A stretch of 64,000 bases of DNA from positions 1-64,000 of the forward strand of contig SUYG01000046.1 in the NCBI GenBank assembly GCA_015060555.1, read 5' to 3'. The DNA comes from Physcousia sp015060555 (GTDB lineage Bacteria; Bacteroidota; Bacteroidia; Bacteroidales; Bacteroidaceae). Positions 23,960 to 36,700 of this stretch are shown piece by piece. The notes under the pieces were generated by a model. It saw only the letters and a list, made by a program, of their open reading frames with translations. It did not search any database and was not told the DNA's origin. The stretch's first letter is position 1, and every line of letters starts with the position of its first letter. The translations under genes were made by a program, and so were the position numbers.

Positions 23960-25002
23960 CCTTGTGCTTTCAGTTGCATTTCAACGCCATCGCGGCACAC
24001 CAGCTGTAGTCCCAGTTCCGGCTTCGTCATGTGACCGATGACTTTTACGCCGGGGATGGCAGCCACGCGGTCGTGCTCTGTCAGCGGCACTGTGAAGAGT
24101 AATTCATAGTCCTCGCCGCCGTTCAGGGCGCAGGTGATGACGTTCATGTTCAGTTCTTCGGCCATCACTGCAGTCTGGTAATCCAGAGGGATTCGTTCCT
24201 CATAGATGCGGCACCCCGTGTGGCTCTGTGTGCAGATGTGAAAGAGCTCACTGCTAAGGCCGTCGCTGATGTCTATCATGGCAGTGGGGCGGATGCCCGC
24301 TTTTGCCAGCGCCTCGATGATGTCTTTGCGCGCCTCGGGTTTCAGCTGGCGTTCCAACAGGTATTCCTTACCTGCGAAATCCGGCTGAAAATCAAGCTCG
24401 TTGCCCAACTTGCCATTTTTCGCTCTTTCACTTTTCACTTGGCTGTTGTAAATCGTCTTCTCGCGCTCCAGAAGTTGCAGCCCCATGTATGCTGCACCCA
24501 GGTCGCCCGTGACGCAGATGAGGTCTGTGTCCTTGGCGCCGTCGCGATAGACCACGTCCTCAGGGCGGGCATCGCCGATGCATGTTATGCTGATGGTCAG
24601 TCCCGTCAGTGAGGCCGATGTGTCGCCGCCTACGATGTCGCATCCGTGGGCATCGCACGCCAGTCGCAGCCCTTCGTAGAATGCTTCCAGGTCCTCCACG
24701 GTAAAGCGCTTGGAGAGTGCTAATGAGACGGTCATCTGGCGCGGGCGTCCGTTCATGGCGTAGATGTCCGACAGGTTCACCATCGCGCTCTTGTAGCCCA
24801 GATGCTTCAAGGGCATATACTGAAGGTCGAAGTGAACGCCCTCCATCAGCAGGTCGGTGGTGACCAGCACCTGACGTCCCGCCTCGAACGCCATCACAGC
24901 ACAGTCGTCACCTGCGCCCCGCTTTGTCTCGGGGTTCTTCAGTTCTATGTTCTCCGTGAGATGGCGTATCAGCCCGAACTCACCTAATTCTGCGATTTCC
25001 AT
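23944..25002 (-). CDS. thiL: thiamine-monophosphate kinase ThiL
   Basis: It makes thiamine diphosphate from thiamine monophosphate with ATP. Family signs are GEFGLIRHL at the start, the metal-binding GAGDDCAV, TTDLLMEGVHFD, MVNLSDIYAMNGRP, GGDTSAS, VTGDLGAAYMGL, MIDISDGLSSEL and NGGEDYELLFTV, in the right order. The 352 residues are normal. The start codon overlaps the pnp stop by 19 bases and the end overlaps lpxK, giving an overlapping pnp-thiL-lpxK set although the three pathways differ. An insertion rich in Lys and Glu (KTIYNSQVKSERAKNGK) at about 185-205 appears partly low-complexity. Confidence 0.95.
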   Translation of the reverse strand: MEIAELGEFGLIRHLTENIELKNPETKRGAGDDCAVMAFEAGRQVLVTTDLLMEGVHFDLQYMPLKHLGYKSAMVNLSDIYAMNGRPRQMTVSLALSKRFTVEDLEAFYEGLRLACDAHGCDIVGGDTSASLTGLTISITCIGDARPEDVVYRDGAKDTDLICVTGDLGAAYMGLQLLEREKTIYNSQVKSERAKNGKLGNELDFQPDFAGKEYLLERQLKPEARKDIIEALAKAGIRPTAMIDISDGLSSELFHICTQSHTGCRIYEERIPLDYQTAVMAEELNMNVITCALNGGEDYELLFTVPLTEHDRVAAIPGVKVIGHMTKPELGLQLVCRDGVEMQLKAQGWKAI

Positions 25003-25865
25003 TCTTCTGTCGGGTGGTCGGTGTTGTACTTCTCGTTCTTGCTGTGCTCCAGTTCCTCAGAACGCACAATCATCTCACGCATGATTTCTGTCATGATAGG
25101 CTGGGCTTTGTCGGCCGCCTCCTGCACCTCTTCGTGTGACACCTCTACGGGGTTGTCGAAGCCCCCCAGGTCAGTGACCACGCTGATGCCGAAGGTGCGT
25201 ATGCCGCAGTGGTGAGCCACGATGACCTCAGGCACGGTGCTCATTCCCACCGTGTCACCTCCCAGGATGCGATACATCCTGTACTCGGCCGGCGTTTCGA
25301 ACGTGGGTCCTTGCACGCCGACATAGACGCCGTATTGCAGGCGTATCTTTTTCTCGCGGGCAATCTGTCCGGCCAGTTTGATGAGTGCCGGATCGTAGGT
25401 CTCGTGCATATCCGGGAAGCGCGGCCCTGTGGGGTAGTTCTTGCCGCGTAGCGGGTGTTCTGGGAAGAAGTTGATGTGGTCTGTGATGACCATCAAGTCG
25501 CCAATCTTGAAGCCAGGATTCATTCCGCCGGCGGCATTCGAGACAAAGAGTGTTCGGATGCCCAGCTCGTACATGACACGGATGGGGAACGTGACCTCCT
25601 TCATCGAATAACCTTCATAGTAATGGAAGCGCCCTTTCATGGCGATGATATCCACGCCGCCCAGCTTGCCGAAGATGAACTGTCCGCTGTGTCCCTCTAC
25701 CGTGGAGATGGGGAAGTTGGGAATGTCCTTGTACTCAATGGCCAGTGAAATCTCTATTTCTTCAGCCAGGCGTCCTAATCCTGTGCCCAGGATGATGGCT
25801 GTCGTAGGGTTCGATGGCATCTTCTCTTTGAGCCACGCCGCTGTTGCTTGAATCTTCTCGTACAT
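24984..25865 (-). CDS. purine nucleoside phosphorylase I
   Basis: It splits inosine and guanosine with phosphate in purine salvage. Motifs: ILGTGLGRLAEEI (phosphate loop), GHSGQFIFG, MKGRFHYYEGYS, FVSNAAGGMNPGF, YVGVQGPTFETPAEYRM, DTVGMSTVPEVIVA and VVTDLGGFDNPVEVSHEEV. This set marks the trimeric PNP I type. ATG 25865 was chosen because MYEKIQATAAWL is the usual N-terminus and a -7 box lies 36 bases upstream. 293 residues. First gene of the pnp-thiL-lpxK operon. Confidence 0.95.
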   Translation of the reverse strand: MYEKIQATAAWLKEKMPSNPTTAIILGTGLGRLAEEIEISLAIEYKDIPNFPISTVEGHSGQFIFGKLGGVDIIAMKGRFHYYEGYSMKEVTFPIRVMYELGIRTLFVSNAAGGMNPGFKIGDLMVITDHINFFPEHPLRGKNYPTGPRFPDMHETYDPALIKLAGQIAREKKIRLQYGVYVGVQGPTFETPAEYRMYRILGGDTVGMSTVPEVIVAHHCGIRTFGISVVTDLGGFDNPVEVSHEEVQEAADKAQPIMTEIMREMIVRSEELEHSKNEKYNTDHPTEEWKSQN

Positions 25866-25900
25866 AAGCGAAAAAAATGTTTTTTTGCGTCTTTTCGTTG

Positions 25901-25908
25901 CAAAGATA
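25901..25908 (-). promoter_or_regulatory. -7 box of the pnp-thiL-lpxK operon
   Basis: TATCTTTG on the minus strand followed by CAACGAAAAG. Confidence 0.55.
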
Positions 25909-25947
25909 GCAATAAAGTTGACAACTTGCACATTTCAATGCCTGAAA

Positions 25948-25979
25948 TTTGTCTATTTCCTTAAAACATTTTATCTTTG
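25948..25979 (+). promoter_or_regulatory. promoter of the membrane AraC-type regulator
   Basis: TTTG at 25948-25951 and TATCTTTG at 25972-25979, 20 bases apart, ending 35 bases before the ATG. Confidence 0.65.
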
Positions 25980-26014
25980 CACGCATTCTGCGGTAAAAAT
26001 AACCCTTTTAACAC

Positions 26015-27112
26015 ATGATTTCTGTCTCATTACATAGCATTTTGCTTGCGGCGACAGTTGCCCATCTGATGATTGCAGCCGTGATGTCGCTTTTTGCGCG
26101 TCATAGAGTGCAGTATCTCTCTCTTGCCGCTATCATGGGTCTCTTCGGTTTTGCCTTCATGGCGATGCTTTTCTTCGCGGCGGAAATAGAGTCCGCTACG
26201 CCGATGCTTCTTGACCCCGGTCTCCTTCTGGGCCTTACCGCAGCCGTCTTTCTGCAGTCCATCTATCCGTTGAGCATCCCGATGCCCGCCTATCTGCAGT
26301 GGAAGCGAATGCTCATCTATGCAGCTCCCGCTATCGGCGTCTTCGTGGTCTATGGCTTCCTGTACTGCTTGGGCTACCACCCGGTGCATATCCATCTTTG
26401 GCGTGAGATTCCGGCGCAACTCTTCACCAGTGACATCCTTCTGCGTTTTGTAGTGCTGGGGCTGAGCTTCTACTACATGCTGAACATGTTCCGTCTGCCT
26501 CGCACGTTGCTGCAGCATCCAGACATCCCGAACTATCTGGCGGCCTACACCGTTGGACTGGGACTGAGTTCCTGCATCTTCGTGTGGCTCACGCTGGACT
26601 ACAGCCTTTGGCTGCTTATAGTGTGGCTTGTGATCCTGACGCTGCAGAACCTCTATATGTGTTTCCGCACGTTAGAGACCCTGGCCCTGAGTCTCCCGAA
26701 GCCGGAAATCCTGAAGGTGGAGACCGAACCCGCTGCCGTAGCGACCGACGAGGGCGATGACGAGGACTTCAACAAGGCCAACCTCCATCGTTTTGAGCGT
26801 ATCGAATTCTGGATGCAGCATAACCAGGAAGCCTGGAAAGACTATACCTTTGGTCGCGATCAGCTTTGCGATGCCGTGGGGCTCAACCGTCATCTTCTGC
26901 TGCAGTCCGTACGCAGCCAGGGCTACTACAACATCCATGAGTACATCAACACCTACCGCATCAATGAACTCATGCGCATGATAGCGCGTGGTGAAGTCCG
27001 CACCCTCGGTGCCTGTCAGGATGCCGGTTTCGGCACCATCAAAACCGCCCGCAGCAGTTTCGAGAAAGTCACGGGCGAATCCCTTGACAGCTATTTGGCC
27101 AAATACAAGTAA
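26015..27112 (+). CDS. membrane-bound AraC-family transcriptional regulator
   Basis: Residues 1-215 contain about seven hydrophobic helices (for example LLAATVAHLMIAAVMSLFA, LLGLTAAVFLQSIYPL, LWLLIVWLVILTLQNLYM). Residues 225-250 are an acidic linker (ATDEGDDEDF), and 255-365 form an AraC-type helix-turn-helix region (FGRDQLCDAVGLNRHLLLQ; YINTYRINELMRMIARGE; DAGFGTIKTARSSFEKVTGESLDSYL). This layout implies a regulator that binds DNA from the inner membrane in response to an envelope or lipid-side signal. Next downstream, 610 bases away, is the giant surface-protein operon, a possible target by position only. Confidence 0.85.
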   Translation: MISVSLHSILLAATVAHLMIAAVMSLFARHRVQYLSLAAIMGLFGFAFMAMLFFAAEIESATPMLLDPGLLLGLTAAVFLQSIYPLSIPMPAYLQWKRMLIYAAPAIGVFVVYGFLYCLGYHPVHIHLWREIPAQLFTSDILLRFVVLGLSFYYMLNMFRLPRTLLQHPDIPNYLAAYTVGLGLSSCIFVWLTLDYSLWLLIVWLVILTLQNLYMCFRTLETLALSLPKPEILKVETEPAAVATDEGDDEDFNKANLHRFERIEFWMQHNQEAWKDYTFGRDQLCDAVGLNRHLLLQSVRSQGYYNIHEYINTYRINELMRMIARGEVRTLGACQDAGFGTIKTARSSFEKVTGESLDSYLAKYK

Positions 27113-27280
27113 GCCCTTTTCGCGCGCGTACCTTATAAGTAATGATGATGCTGAAACATTTGTCATGAGTGCTTTAGCCTGATATAGGTGCTTCTTCTTC
27201 AAATTAGTTGAAAAGGCAGCATGTCACAAAGTCACATTTGAAGTTTGGTGCTGAAAACGGCTCCAAATCGATAGGCGATA

Positions 27281-27312
27281 TTTGTGGTAAGCAAAATAAT
27301 CTCGTACCTTTG
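27281..27312 (+). promoter_or_regulatory. upstream promoter in the leader of the surface-protein operon
   Basis: TTTG (27281-27284) and TACCTTTG (27305-27312) are 20 bases apart. In the 609-base gap 27113-27721 it is followed by no supported gene; a 10-codon frame from 27328 and a short dyad TCAGAAATTTTTCTGA (27461-27476) are all that is seen. Confidence 0.55.
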
Positions 27313-27553
27313 CAACGCAATCAAGAAATGATTGCGAGTGAAATGTCAAAAGAAAAGTGAAAAATGAAATGCACCATGCATCGAAGCGCAACGCAGCAAG
27401 GTGCAAATGCAAACGTAGCAGGGTGAGACCTAAAAAATAGAATGGTTAATCTCCTTTTTATCAGAAATTTTTCTGAGCAGTCCGAAAGGATGTATATTGT
27501 ACACTTGTTCCCTTCTTTTTTTCTTTGAAATAGACAAAAAGACTACAGTATTT

Positions 27554-27585
27554 TTGGACTCTTTAGAGAGTAATGCTTACCTTTG
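27554..27585 (+). promoter_or_regulatory. proximal promoter of the giant surface-protein operon
   Basis: TTG (27554-27556) and TACCTTTG (27578-27585) are 21 bases apart, leaving a leader of about 130 bases before the ATG at 27722. Confidence 0.6.
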
Positions 27586-27721
27586 CCCAAACTGCGCGAA
27601 AATGCAAAATCACTTTACCAGAATAATATCATGCATCTTTTCATGCGCAAAATGCGAGTGGCGTTATATGACAACAAACAGAAAATCAAACATATATTTA
27701 TTTACTAAAAACAATTAGAAT

Positions 27722-30700
27722 ATGAAACGAAAGAATCAGAGAATCCGTCTGTATCTAGCCGGCATGATAGCTCTTGTGAGTACTGTCGCGTTGGCAGCGA
27801 CCCCGTGGGCCGCACAGTTACAGTCTCTGCTGGAAAGCAGCCTTTTCGGCAGTTCCAAAGCCCCGGTTTCCGTTGCGGAGCCGGAACAGGTTAAACTGGG
27901 GGCTACGAGTGGTCGCTGGACTGCTCCGGTAGCGCCCGAATTTCAAGAGGTGAACGCGGATGAAATCGTATCTGGGAAAACCTACTATTTCAAAAATGTG
28001 GGTGCCGGTCAGTACCTGGCTGGCGGCAACAGCTGGGCTACGCAAGCGTCCTTCACCTGGATGGGGTTAGATGACACCCAACGTGAGGCCCTGCGTATCC
28101 TTGTCAAGGATGATGCTGCCAATTATAGCTCAGGCGGAACCACGGTGCGTGTCTATGGCTACTCTCTAAGACTGGATGGCAGCTTCAGTAGCTGGGGGAC
28201 ATCTAACAGAGAGGCATGGACTGTTGGCAATACCCTCATCTTCCGTGACTCAGAGACGAGCGGTTTCGTGGATTATAACAACCAAGGCAGGGGTGTTCTT
28301 TGGAAAATCACCAAAGTGGCTGGCACTGGTTACTATCGTATCCAGACGGCTCCTGAAGACCCTGCGTTCCCGAATGCAGCAACTCAATATGCTGGTTGGC
28401 TGAACAACGGATATCCCATTCAGGTGGAAAATGGGCAACTGATAGGCTCTCCCAACACGGCAGTTCGTTTCGATTTGACAGCTGGTGACAATGACGCTTT
28501 CATCGACTGGCTGTTGATTCCCACCGAAGCCAGTCAGGAGGCCATGAACAGATACAATGCACTTCTTTCACTCTATGAGGCTTTGGTTGAAGCAGAAAAC
28601 GCAGGTGTTGATGAGGACGTGTTATCTGCAGCCGGAGATGTTTATGTCAATGAAGAGGCTACAGAAACCGAACTCTTGGCCGCAAAGACCACCTTGCAAT
28701 TGGCAATCAAGTTAGCCAATCCTGAACAATATCCTGTAGATATCACCGAAGTGCTGCAAAATCCCGCTTTTGACGCTGGTAACATTAGTGGATGGGAAAC
28801 CAACTACGTTAGTGGCCAGCAAGCCCAAAACATTGGCTATCAGTCAGCATCCTATACCAACGGGACATCAACGTTGAACGGCTTTATTGAGGCTTGGAGG
28901 CCCGGTGCGGCAATAGGCGACGGCTATCTTCAGCAGACAGTATTTGGCCTTCCTGCCGGTACTTATCGTTTGTATTGTGATGCCATTGCTTCCTGGCAGA
29001 ACAGTGCCAGTGTTGTCGTAAAAGGTGCAGAGCTCTTTATTCAGTCTGGTAACTTGGTTGCCACGACGAATCTGGCTACAGGAAATGGATTGCCCGAGGA
29101 GTTTTCTGTAGATTTCGACAATGATGGCGGTCAGGCTTTGACTTTCGGTCTGAGAACGGTAGGCACGACAGCCAACTGGATTGCAGCTGACAACTTCCAG
29201 ATCTTCTATGTCGGAGAGTTGAAGGAATCTCCTCACTACAAGCAACTGAAGAGTTTCTTGGCTAAGGTGCAGGAGGAGTACGATGCTGATGCTGTCATCT
29301 GCAATGCTGACGCAAAGAACCAACTGAATGATGCCATCGCTACGGCTGACGCGATTACTGATGAGGCTTCCGATGAAGCGTGCGATGACGCTTACACAGC
29401 TTTGTCAGTGAGCTATGACGCTGTTCAGGCTTCGGTCAAGGCTTATGAACCTATGACAACCTTCCTGAACCAAAATGGCAAGCTCGCTCAGTTGGAAGCA
29501 CAGGTAGCAGAAAACAAATGGAGCACGTTGAGCCAGTCGCTGGCAGACGTTCGTTCCACCCTTACACAGAGGTGTGAGGCAGGTTTGTTCGCAGACAAGG
29601 AAATCTCCGCTGCCATTGCAGATGTGCAGTCTCTCATTCGCACTTGGGTGTCCGAGAATATGAATGAGATACAGGCTGGCACAGACCTGACAATCCTCCT
29701 TGAGAACGCCGGCTTTGAAGATGGCGTTTGGCGTGGTGGCTGGGATGCTGCCGACGATGAGGTTCAACCTGATAAGGACTATGGAACCTTCCCCGGTTGG
29801 ACGATTGTCAGCGGCAATATCACGAAGGCTCTGCATGTCATCGAAGTCTATCATCGTCGTTTCAACTTCTGTCAGACAATTCCCAATATGCCTGCGGGTG
29901 TCTATGACATCACCGTTCAGGGCTTTGTACGCCATGACGACGCATCTGTTACGGATCAGACAGTCTTTTACGCTGGAGACCTCATGACGTCCTTGATGGA
30001 ACGCAGCGCCCAGTGGAGCGAGTTCCCCATATACAATCCGTCAACAATGGGTGATCCCTGTGAGGGAGCTAACGAAGACCAGGAAGTGACAAACGCTATT
30101 GGAAATAGCGTATATGTTCCCAATGGCATGAGTGGTTTCTATTTCTGGACTTTTGAAGAAAACACCGAGGGCGGCTCTCAAGGCTATGTCAAGTGGCAGA
30201 AAGGTGACAAGTACTACACCAACCACATCAAGGCCACGCTCAAGGAATCCGGCGACTTCACGATTGGCTTAAAGTCCACAGCCACTACGGACTGGATTAT
30301 CTTGGATAATTTCAGAATCACATACCTGGGTGATGGCGGCGCAGCTTATGTTGCCATGGCAGAGGAAAAGATAGCAGAAGTGGCCGCAGCCATTGAAAGT
30401 GAGGTCAACGCTCCTTATCTCACAGCCAAGGCAACGGACGACTATGCTGCGCTTGAGAAGACAGACCTCGAGACTATCACAAGCGTTGAGGCTTATGAAG
30501 CCTTTGCAGCCCAGTGTGATGCACTGATTAGCTATATCAAAGAGGGCACGTCTCTGGCTAAGTCTCTAATGTCTCTCCTTGCGGACTATGAAACGAGGGC
30601 AGGCTTCGTTGATGCAGAAATGGATGTTTTCTTTGAAAAGCTCGACGAGGTCCAAGTTAAATTAGACCAACGTGGCTATGCTGACAACCAAGCCCTTGCT

Positions 30701-33700
30701 GCCGCTCCTGCAGAGCTCGCTCAGGCATGGACAGCGTGCATCATGGCTTATGCTGTTGACAACACAGAGCTCTTTGGCAATGCCACAGCCCTGATTCGTT
30801 CACCGAAATATTACGACTATAATGAACTTCCTACGCTCTCAGGCTGGAGCCTGCAGAAGGAGGAAAATGTGACGTACGGAAACTATCTGGCAAACTATGG
30901 TGCTGCAGAGGTTTGGCAACCTTCAGGTCCCTTCAAGCATTATCAGAGTCTCAGCGGCTTGCTCGAGGGCTATTACCTCTTGACGGTTGATGCCTATGAC
31001 AGCAATGGCCAGAACTACGCTCAACCGTCGAATGCTTATCTCTTTGGTGCCAGCTCTGTTGATTCCTATCAGGTTGCCATCAAGAATGTCAGCGCTGGTG
31101 CTCTCGAATATGGACCAGGTTCGGATATTAATGTGAACTATATCGAATGGAAGACTGCTGAAGGCGAACTCAAATCGGGCTACACGCCAGGAAATCTGTA
31201 CGCGGCAGCGTTCTATTTCAATGGTGTTTTTGACGAGAATCCTGATTTGGTGGGTCTCGAAGGCGAAGATTATGATGTTTCCGTCTATCGCAACAAGCTT
31301 CTCGTGCAGGTGGGGCAGGACGGCAACCTCACCATCGGAATCTCTGGCGAAACCGTGAGCAGGAATGACTGGATTGTCTTCTCCAACTGGACGCTCACCT
31401 ATATGGGCACCGAGCTATCCACACCGGCTTACAGGGAACTGCAGAACGTCTTGGCAACAGTGAACAAGCAGTTCGATGCCGAAACGCCCGCATGGGCTGA
31501 GGCCACCGGCTTCCTGCAGCAGTCCATAGAGTCAGCTTCCAAGTTGACAGCCCAAGATTCCAACGATGCGGTGGTGATGGCCACTTCGACACTCAACGCT
31601 GCTTTCAAGCAGTGGCAGGCATCGGTCAGCGCATATCAACGCCTGCAGGCTTTCCTCGCTGAGGATGGCCAGTTGGCGAAGTACGAGGCTTTGGCCACCG
31701 CTTACCAGTGGACAGAGGTGAGTGCTGACCTCGCAGCGAAACGTGCAGACATCGAAGCAGGATACAGCAAGGGCTCCTACAAGGATGAGGACATCGCCGC
31801 TCTCTACTCAGAATGTGAAGCTATCTTCAGGAGCTCTTTACAGACAGCCTTTGAGGCTGCTGTCGCTGCTGGTGAGCCTCTCGCTCAGCCGCTCGATATC
31901 ACGCTGCTCTTCTCGGATATGTCATTCGCATATAGCGAAAATCAGGCGACCTACGTCCAGGGCTATCCAGAAGAAAACCCTGTGTGGGTGAACGAGACAA
32001 AGACGAACGCCTTCAAGACAGGCTATGGTAGCGCGGAAGTTTGGAATGTACGTCCCTTCAACATCTACCGCGAGTTCACCAACCTGCCGAAGGGTAAATA
32101 TACCATTAAGGCTCATGCTTTCTATCGCGTAACAGCTAATGATGAGAACTACGCGAATTACTGGGATGGCGTTTACGCAGACACCGAGTATGCTTACCTC
32201 TATGCCAACAACAATCGCACAAATCTGACAAATGTGGCAGAATTAGCATTTACAGAATCGCTGCCGGGCACAACCGAGGTGATTGGTGTGGAAGGCCAGC
32301 CGGTTTACATCGTCAATAGCCAGCAAAGTGCTTACAAACTCTTCACTGAAGCCGCATACGCAGATCTTGCATCGAAGGCTTACGTCGGTGTGAGTGCCAA
32401 TGTACTCAAGGACGGCGGCACCTTCAAGGCCGGTATCGCCGGCACCGAGAATCTGCAGGATAACCAGTGGACTCTTTTCTACAACTTTGAACTCTACTAC
32501 GAAGGTGTTCAGGGACTTAATGGCGACATTCAGGATTTGCTGGATCAGCTGACAGCGTTGGACCCCTGTGGCGTTACCGCAACAGATCAATTGGTAGCTG
32601 ACGCTGTGACTGCCGGTCAGGCAGCGATTGATCAGGCACGCGACATCCAGGCTGCTGCCGTTCAGCAGATGGAGGATGCTTTGGCCGCTGTTAAATTAAG
32701 TGGAGAGCTCACAGAGCAGATTTCGAACCTCTATGATGAGTATCAGCAGAAAAAGGATGAGCTTGACGGCACATTCACCGATGAGACACTGTCAGGCATC
32801 TTGGCTGAAATCGCTGCAGGCTTCGAAGCAAGCGCTTTCAAGAGCAATGCTCAGATTCAAGGTTGGATCGATGCCCTGCCCGGCGCTTGGGTTGACTACA
32901 TCCTGAGCATGGAAGAGCTGGCAGAGGCCAGCGAGACGAATCCCGTCGAGCTGCCTATCATCGTCAACGGAAACTTCGCAGATTGTGTCAATAGTTTCCA
33001 GGGCATTCCCAATGGCTGGAAGGCTGAATACACCAACAACGGTGGCCGTGGCCGCGAACAAGTGATGGAGTTCTGGAATGCTCAACCCTTCGACTTCTAC
33101 CAGGATCTCTCTAAGCTGAAGCCCGGTTACTACCGCCTCTCTGTGGATGGCTTCTACCGTGCTGGTGACGCCAACGATGAAGCACAAGTTTATGCTTATT
33201 ACGAGGAACCATTCAATGAAACCTATCTCTATGCCGGTGATTCGATGAAGAAGCTGATGCAATGGAGTAATACAGAGAAGGGTGCTATACACTATATTGA
33301 TGAAGACAGCACGCGCTATGTCGTTGATGACGAACTTAATATTCTTTATGAGTTTGAGGAAATAGAAGGCGGCGTCAGCTACGACTACGAATACGACAGG
33401 TGTCTGTATGCTCCTAATTCACAGTTGACTTTGAAGAACTTCGTCGCTGCTGGCCGCTACCATAACACACTCACCTTCGCATACACCGAGGGAGCTGTCC
33501 GCATTGGTATTCAGAAAATTGAATCAGTCAGCCGTGACTGGTGCCCGTTCACCAACTTCAAGCTTGAATATCTTGGCACGACGGCGCCAGCCTCAGAAGC
33601 TTACATGGAGTTGCAGGACTATATTGCCCAGATTGAAGGCCTGTATGATGCTACAATTCCTGCTTCGCAGTCCAGCAAGACCAATCTTGAGAAGGCTCTG

Positions 33701-36700
33701 GCAACAGCCAAGGCACTGACGACGGCAGCATCTGATGATGAGTGCCAGACTGCACGTGAGGCACTGGGTAGTGCATATAACGTATGGCAGAGATCTGTGC
33801 AACCCTACCAGAACCTGCAGGAGAATCTGGCAAAGATTTCTCAGCAGTATGATGCTGAAGAACCTGCCAGCCAAAGCAGCCGTGACGATGTCGCCAATGC
33901 TGTAGCTGAGGCTCAGGCCGTCCTGAACGGGACCTCTGAAATGAGTCCTGATGCCGCATGGCAGTCTGTGGTAAATGCCATGAATGTCTGGACAAGCTCC
34001 AAGTCACAATATGCTGCGCTGAACGAATACATCAGCGGTAAGCTGGCCAACTACATCGCCACCACCACAGCTAATGGTTGGACAGGCTTGACAGAATCTC
34101 TCACCACTACGAAGACCACGCTGCAGACGGTTTATGAGACTGGCTCCATGACTGACACCGAGGTTGCCGAGGCCATGGAGGGCGTTCTGGCAGACATCCG
34201 CGAATGGGTGGGTGAGAACATGGCCTCCATCAAGAAGGGCGATGATCTGACCCTCATGCTGGTGAACGCTGACTTCAGCGAGGGTATCTACGGTCCCACC
34301 GAGGCTAAGCAACTCAGTCCTGCGGCCGCCGAGAGATATGGCTGGAACATCCCTGGCTGGACCATCAGCAGTGGTAACATCAAGGAGCTACGCCCGTCAA
34401 CGGGTAACATCGAATCATGGCACCAGCAGTTCGATTTCAACCAGACAATTCCTAACATGCCGGCTGGCGTCTATGACATCACAGTTCAGGGCTTCGTCCG
34501 TCATGATGACGCTTCCGACACCGACGGAATGGTGTTCTACGCTGGTGACACAGAGACCACGCTTATGCTCAATGAGGATCAGTGGAGTACCGTTGGTATC
34601 TTCACCGAAGAGACAATCGATAATGGAATAACCCCGACGCTGGGTGATGCCAATGTCGATCGCACCTTTGAGGTCCTTGATGACGAGACTCCCCAAACTG
34701 CTTATCGCTGCAACGGCATGACAGGCTTCTACTACTGGAGCATCACTGAGAACACCACGGGTGACAGTCAGGCCTACGACAAGTGGCAGCAAGGTGACAA
34801 ATACTACACCAACCACATCAAGGTGACACTTACCGAGACCGGCGACTTCACGATTGGTTTGCGCAGTGCTAGCACCACCGACTGGGTCATCTGGGACAAC
34901 TTCCAGATTACTTATCTGGGCGACGACGCCGAACAGTACCGCGAGATGGCAGTTGATAAGCTGGCCGAGCTGACGAGAGTGTATGATGCCAGTGTGAAGA
35001 CTACGAAGGCGACCACCGACTACAACGCCCTCGCAGCCAACGCACCTGACTTCGCCAACATCACAGGCGTTGCCACCTATAGTGCATTTGCCAAGGCTTG
35101 TGATGCTCTTGTCGCTTACATCAGGGAAGGCGATGCTCTGGCCGCTTCACTGCAGGATTTGATCGCTTCCTATGAGATGCGTGCAGTGGCTGCAGACTTC
35201 GACGCCTCCTCCTTCATGGCTGATCTGACGGGCGCTCAGGCACTGCTTGAAAATGGTGCAGCGGACAACGCCACACTTGCCGCCGTTCCCATTACGCTGG
35301 GCAAGGCTTGGACAGAGGCTGTGATGAGCAATGCAGATGTGACGAAGTTTGGCAACGCAACAGCCGTCATCTACAACCCGTCCTATGTCAGCTATCTCAG
35401 CGAGCAGGAATACACGCTCAATGGTTGGATCATGGATGCTGAGAATCTCTCTGGCTTCGGCAACTATCGCGCTGCAGCCAATATCGCAGAGATATGGCAT
35501 CCGCAGAGTAACTTCAACCACTATCAGACCATTGAGGGCCTGCCCGCAGGCTTCTACCGCTTGACCGTGGATGCGTACAGTTCTGCCAACGGACAAGAAA
35601 GGAAAGAGGTGTATGACGAGGTTAAGGATGAATATTCCTATACAGCATGGAACCGCTCCTTCGTATATGGTGCCACCTCCGTTGGAACCTTTGAAACTCC
35701 GCTGAAGAGTCGTATGATTGGCGTCCAGCCGAATCAAATTGAAGGCGTCAGCACCTCTTATGAGAGTTTCTACGATGCAGAAGACAACTTCTATGAAGGC
35801 TATCTCCCCAATAACGTAGATGCAGCCCGCTACTACTTCCAGAATATTCTGGATGACGCTCCCATGACCGTGGGCCTTGAGGGTGAAGATGCGAATGTCT
35901 CCATCTATCGCAACAGCCTGATTGTAGAGGTTGGCGAGGATGGTAAGCTCACCATTGGTATCACCAGCAATGACGACTTCGCTGACTACGACTGGGTTGC
36001 TTTTGACAACTGGACACTCAGTTACTGTGGTGAGACCCTGCCGACAGAAGCTCAGAAGAACATCGTGGTGTCCAACCAGATGGCTTTGAACGTGGACGCA
36101 CAGGAATATCCCGAAGGCTTCAAACCCAACATCATCCTGAAAGCTTCCACAACCGCTCCCACCAGTACAAGCCAGGCATCTACGTTGGGTGCACTGACGG
36201 TGGAAACCAAGGCGACCTTCTCTGTTGGCAAACTCACGATGAACTACTACCCTGCTCAGCAGAACTACTATCGCTACTACGACTATGGCAGCACCTATTA
36301 TGCTGCCCAGAGTAACTCTGTCATCACCAAGGGCTCTATGCGTGCCGACAGCATCGAAATCCGCATGAAGGTGACCGATGGAAAGTGGAACTTCATCTGT
36401 CTGCCTTATGATGTGAGGGTGAGCGACATCACCTGTGATGAAGATGCCGACTGGGTTATCCGCGCCTACGACGGCGAGCAGCGTGCTGCCTCGAACTTCG
36501 ACAACACGTGGGTCAACGTGGCTGACGATGCCATTCTGGAGGCAGGCAAGGGTTACATCTTGCACTGCAACAACAATCCGAGCTGGTTCTATAACGCTTG
36601 CACGTTCCACTTCCCGTCGCTGAACACTGTCAACAAGAACAATCTGTTCTCGACCCAGGATCTTGCCACTGCATTGGCTGAGTATCCGAGTGAGTTCCTG

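Noticed and set aside
27497..27718. Possible 73-residue cysteine-containing protein before the giant operon
   Set aside because: It overlaps the proximal promoter at 27554-27585, has unlikely composition and resembles no family; treated as leader DNA.
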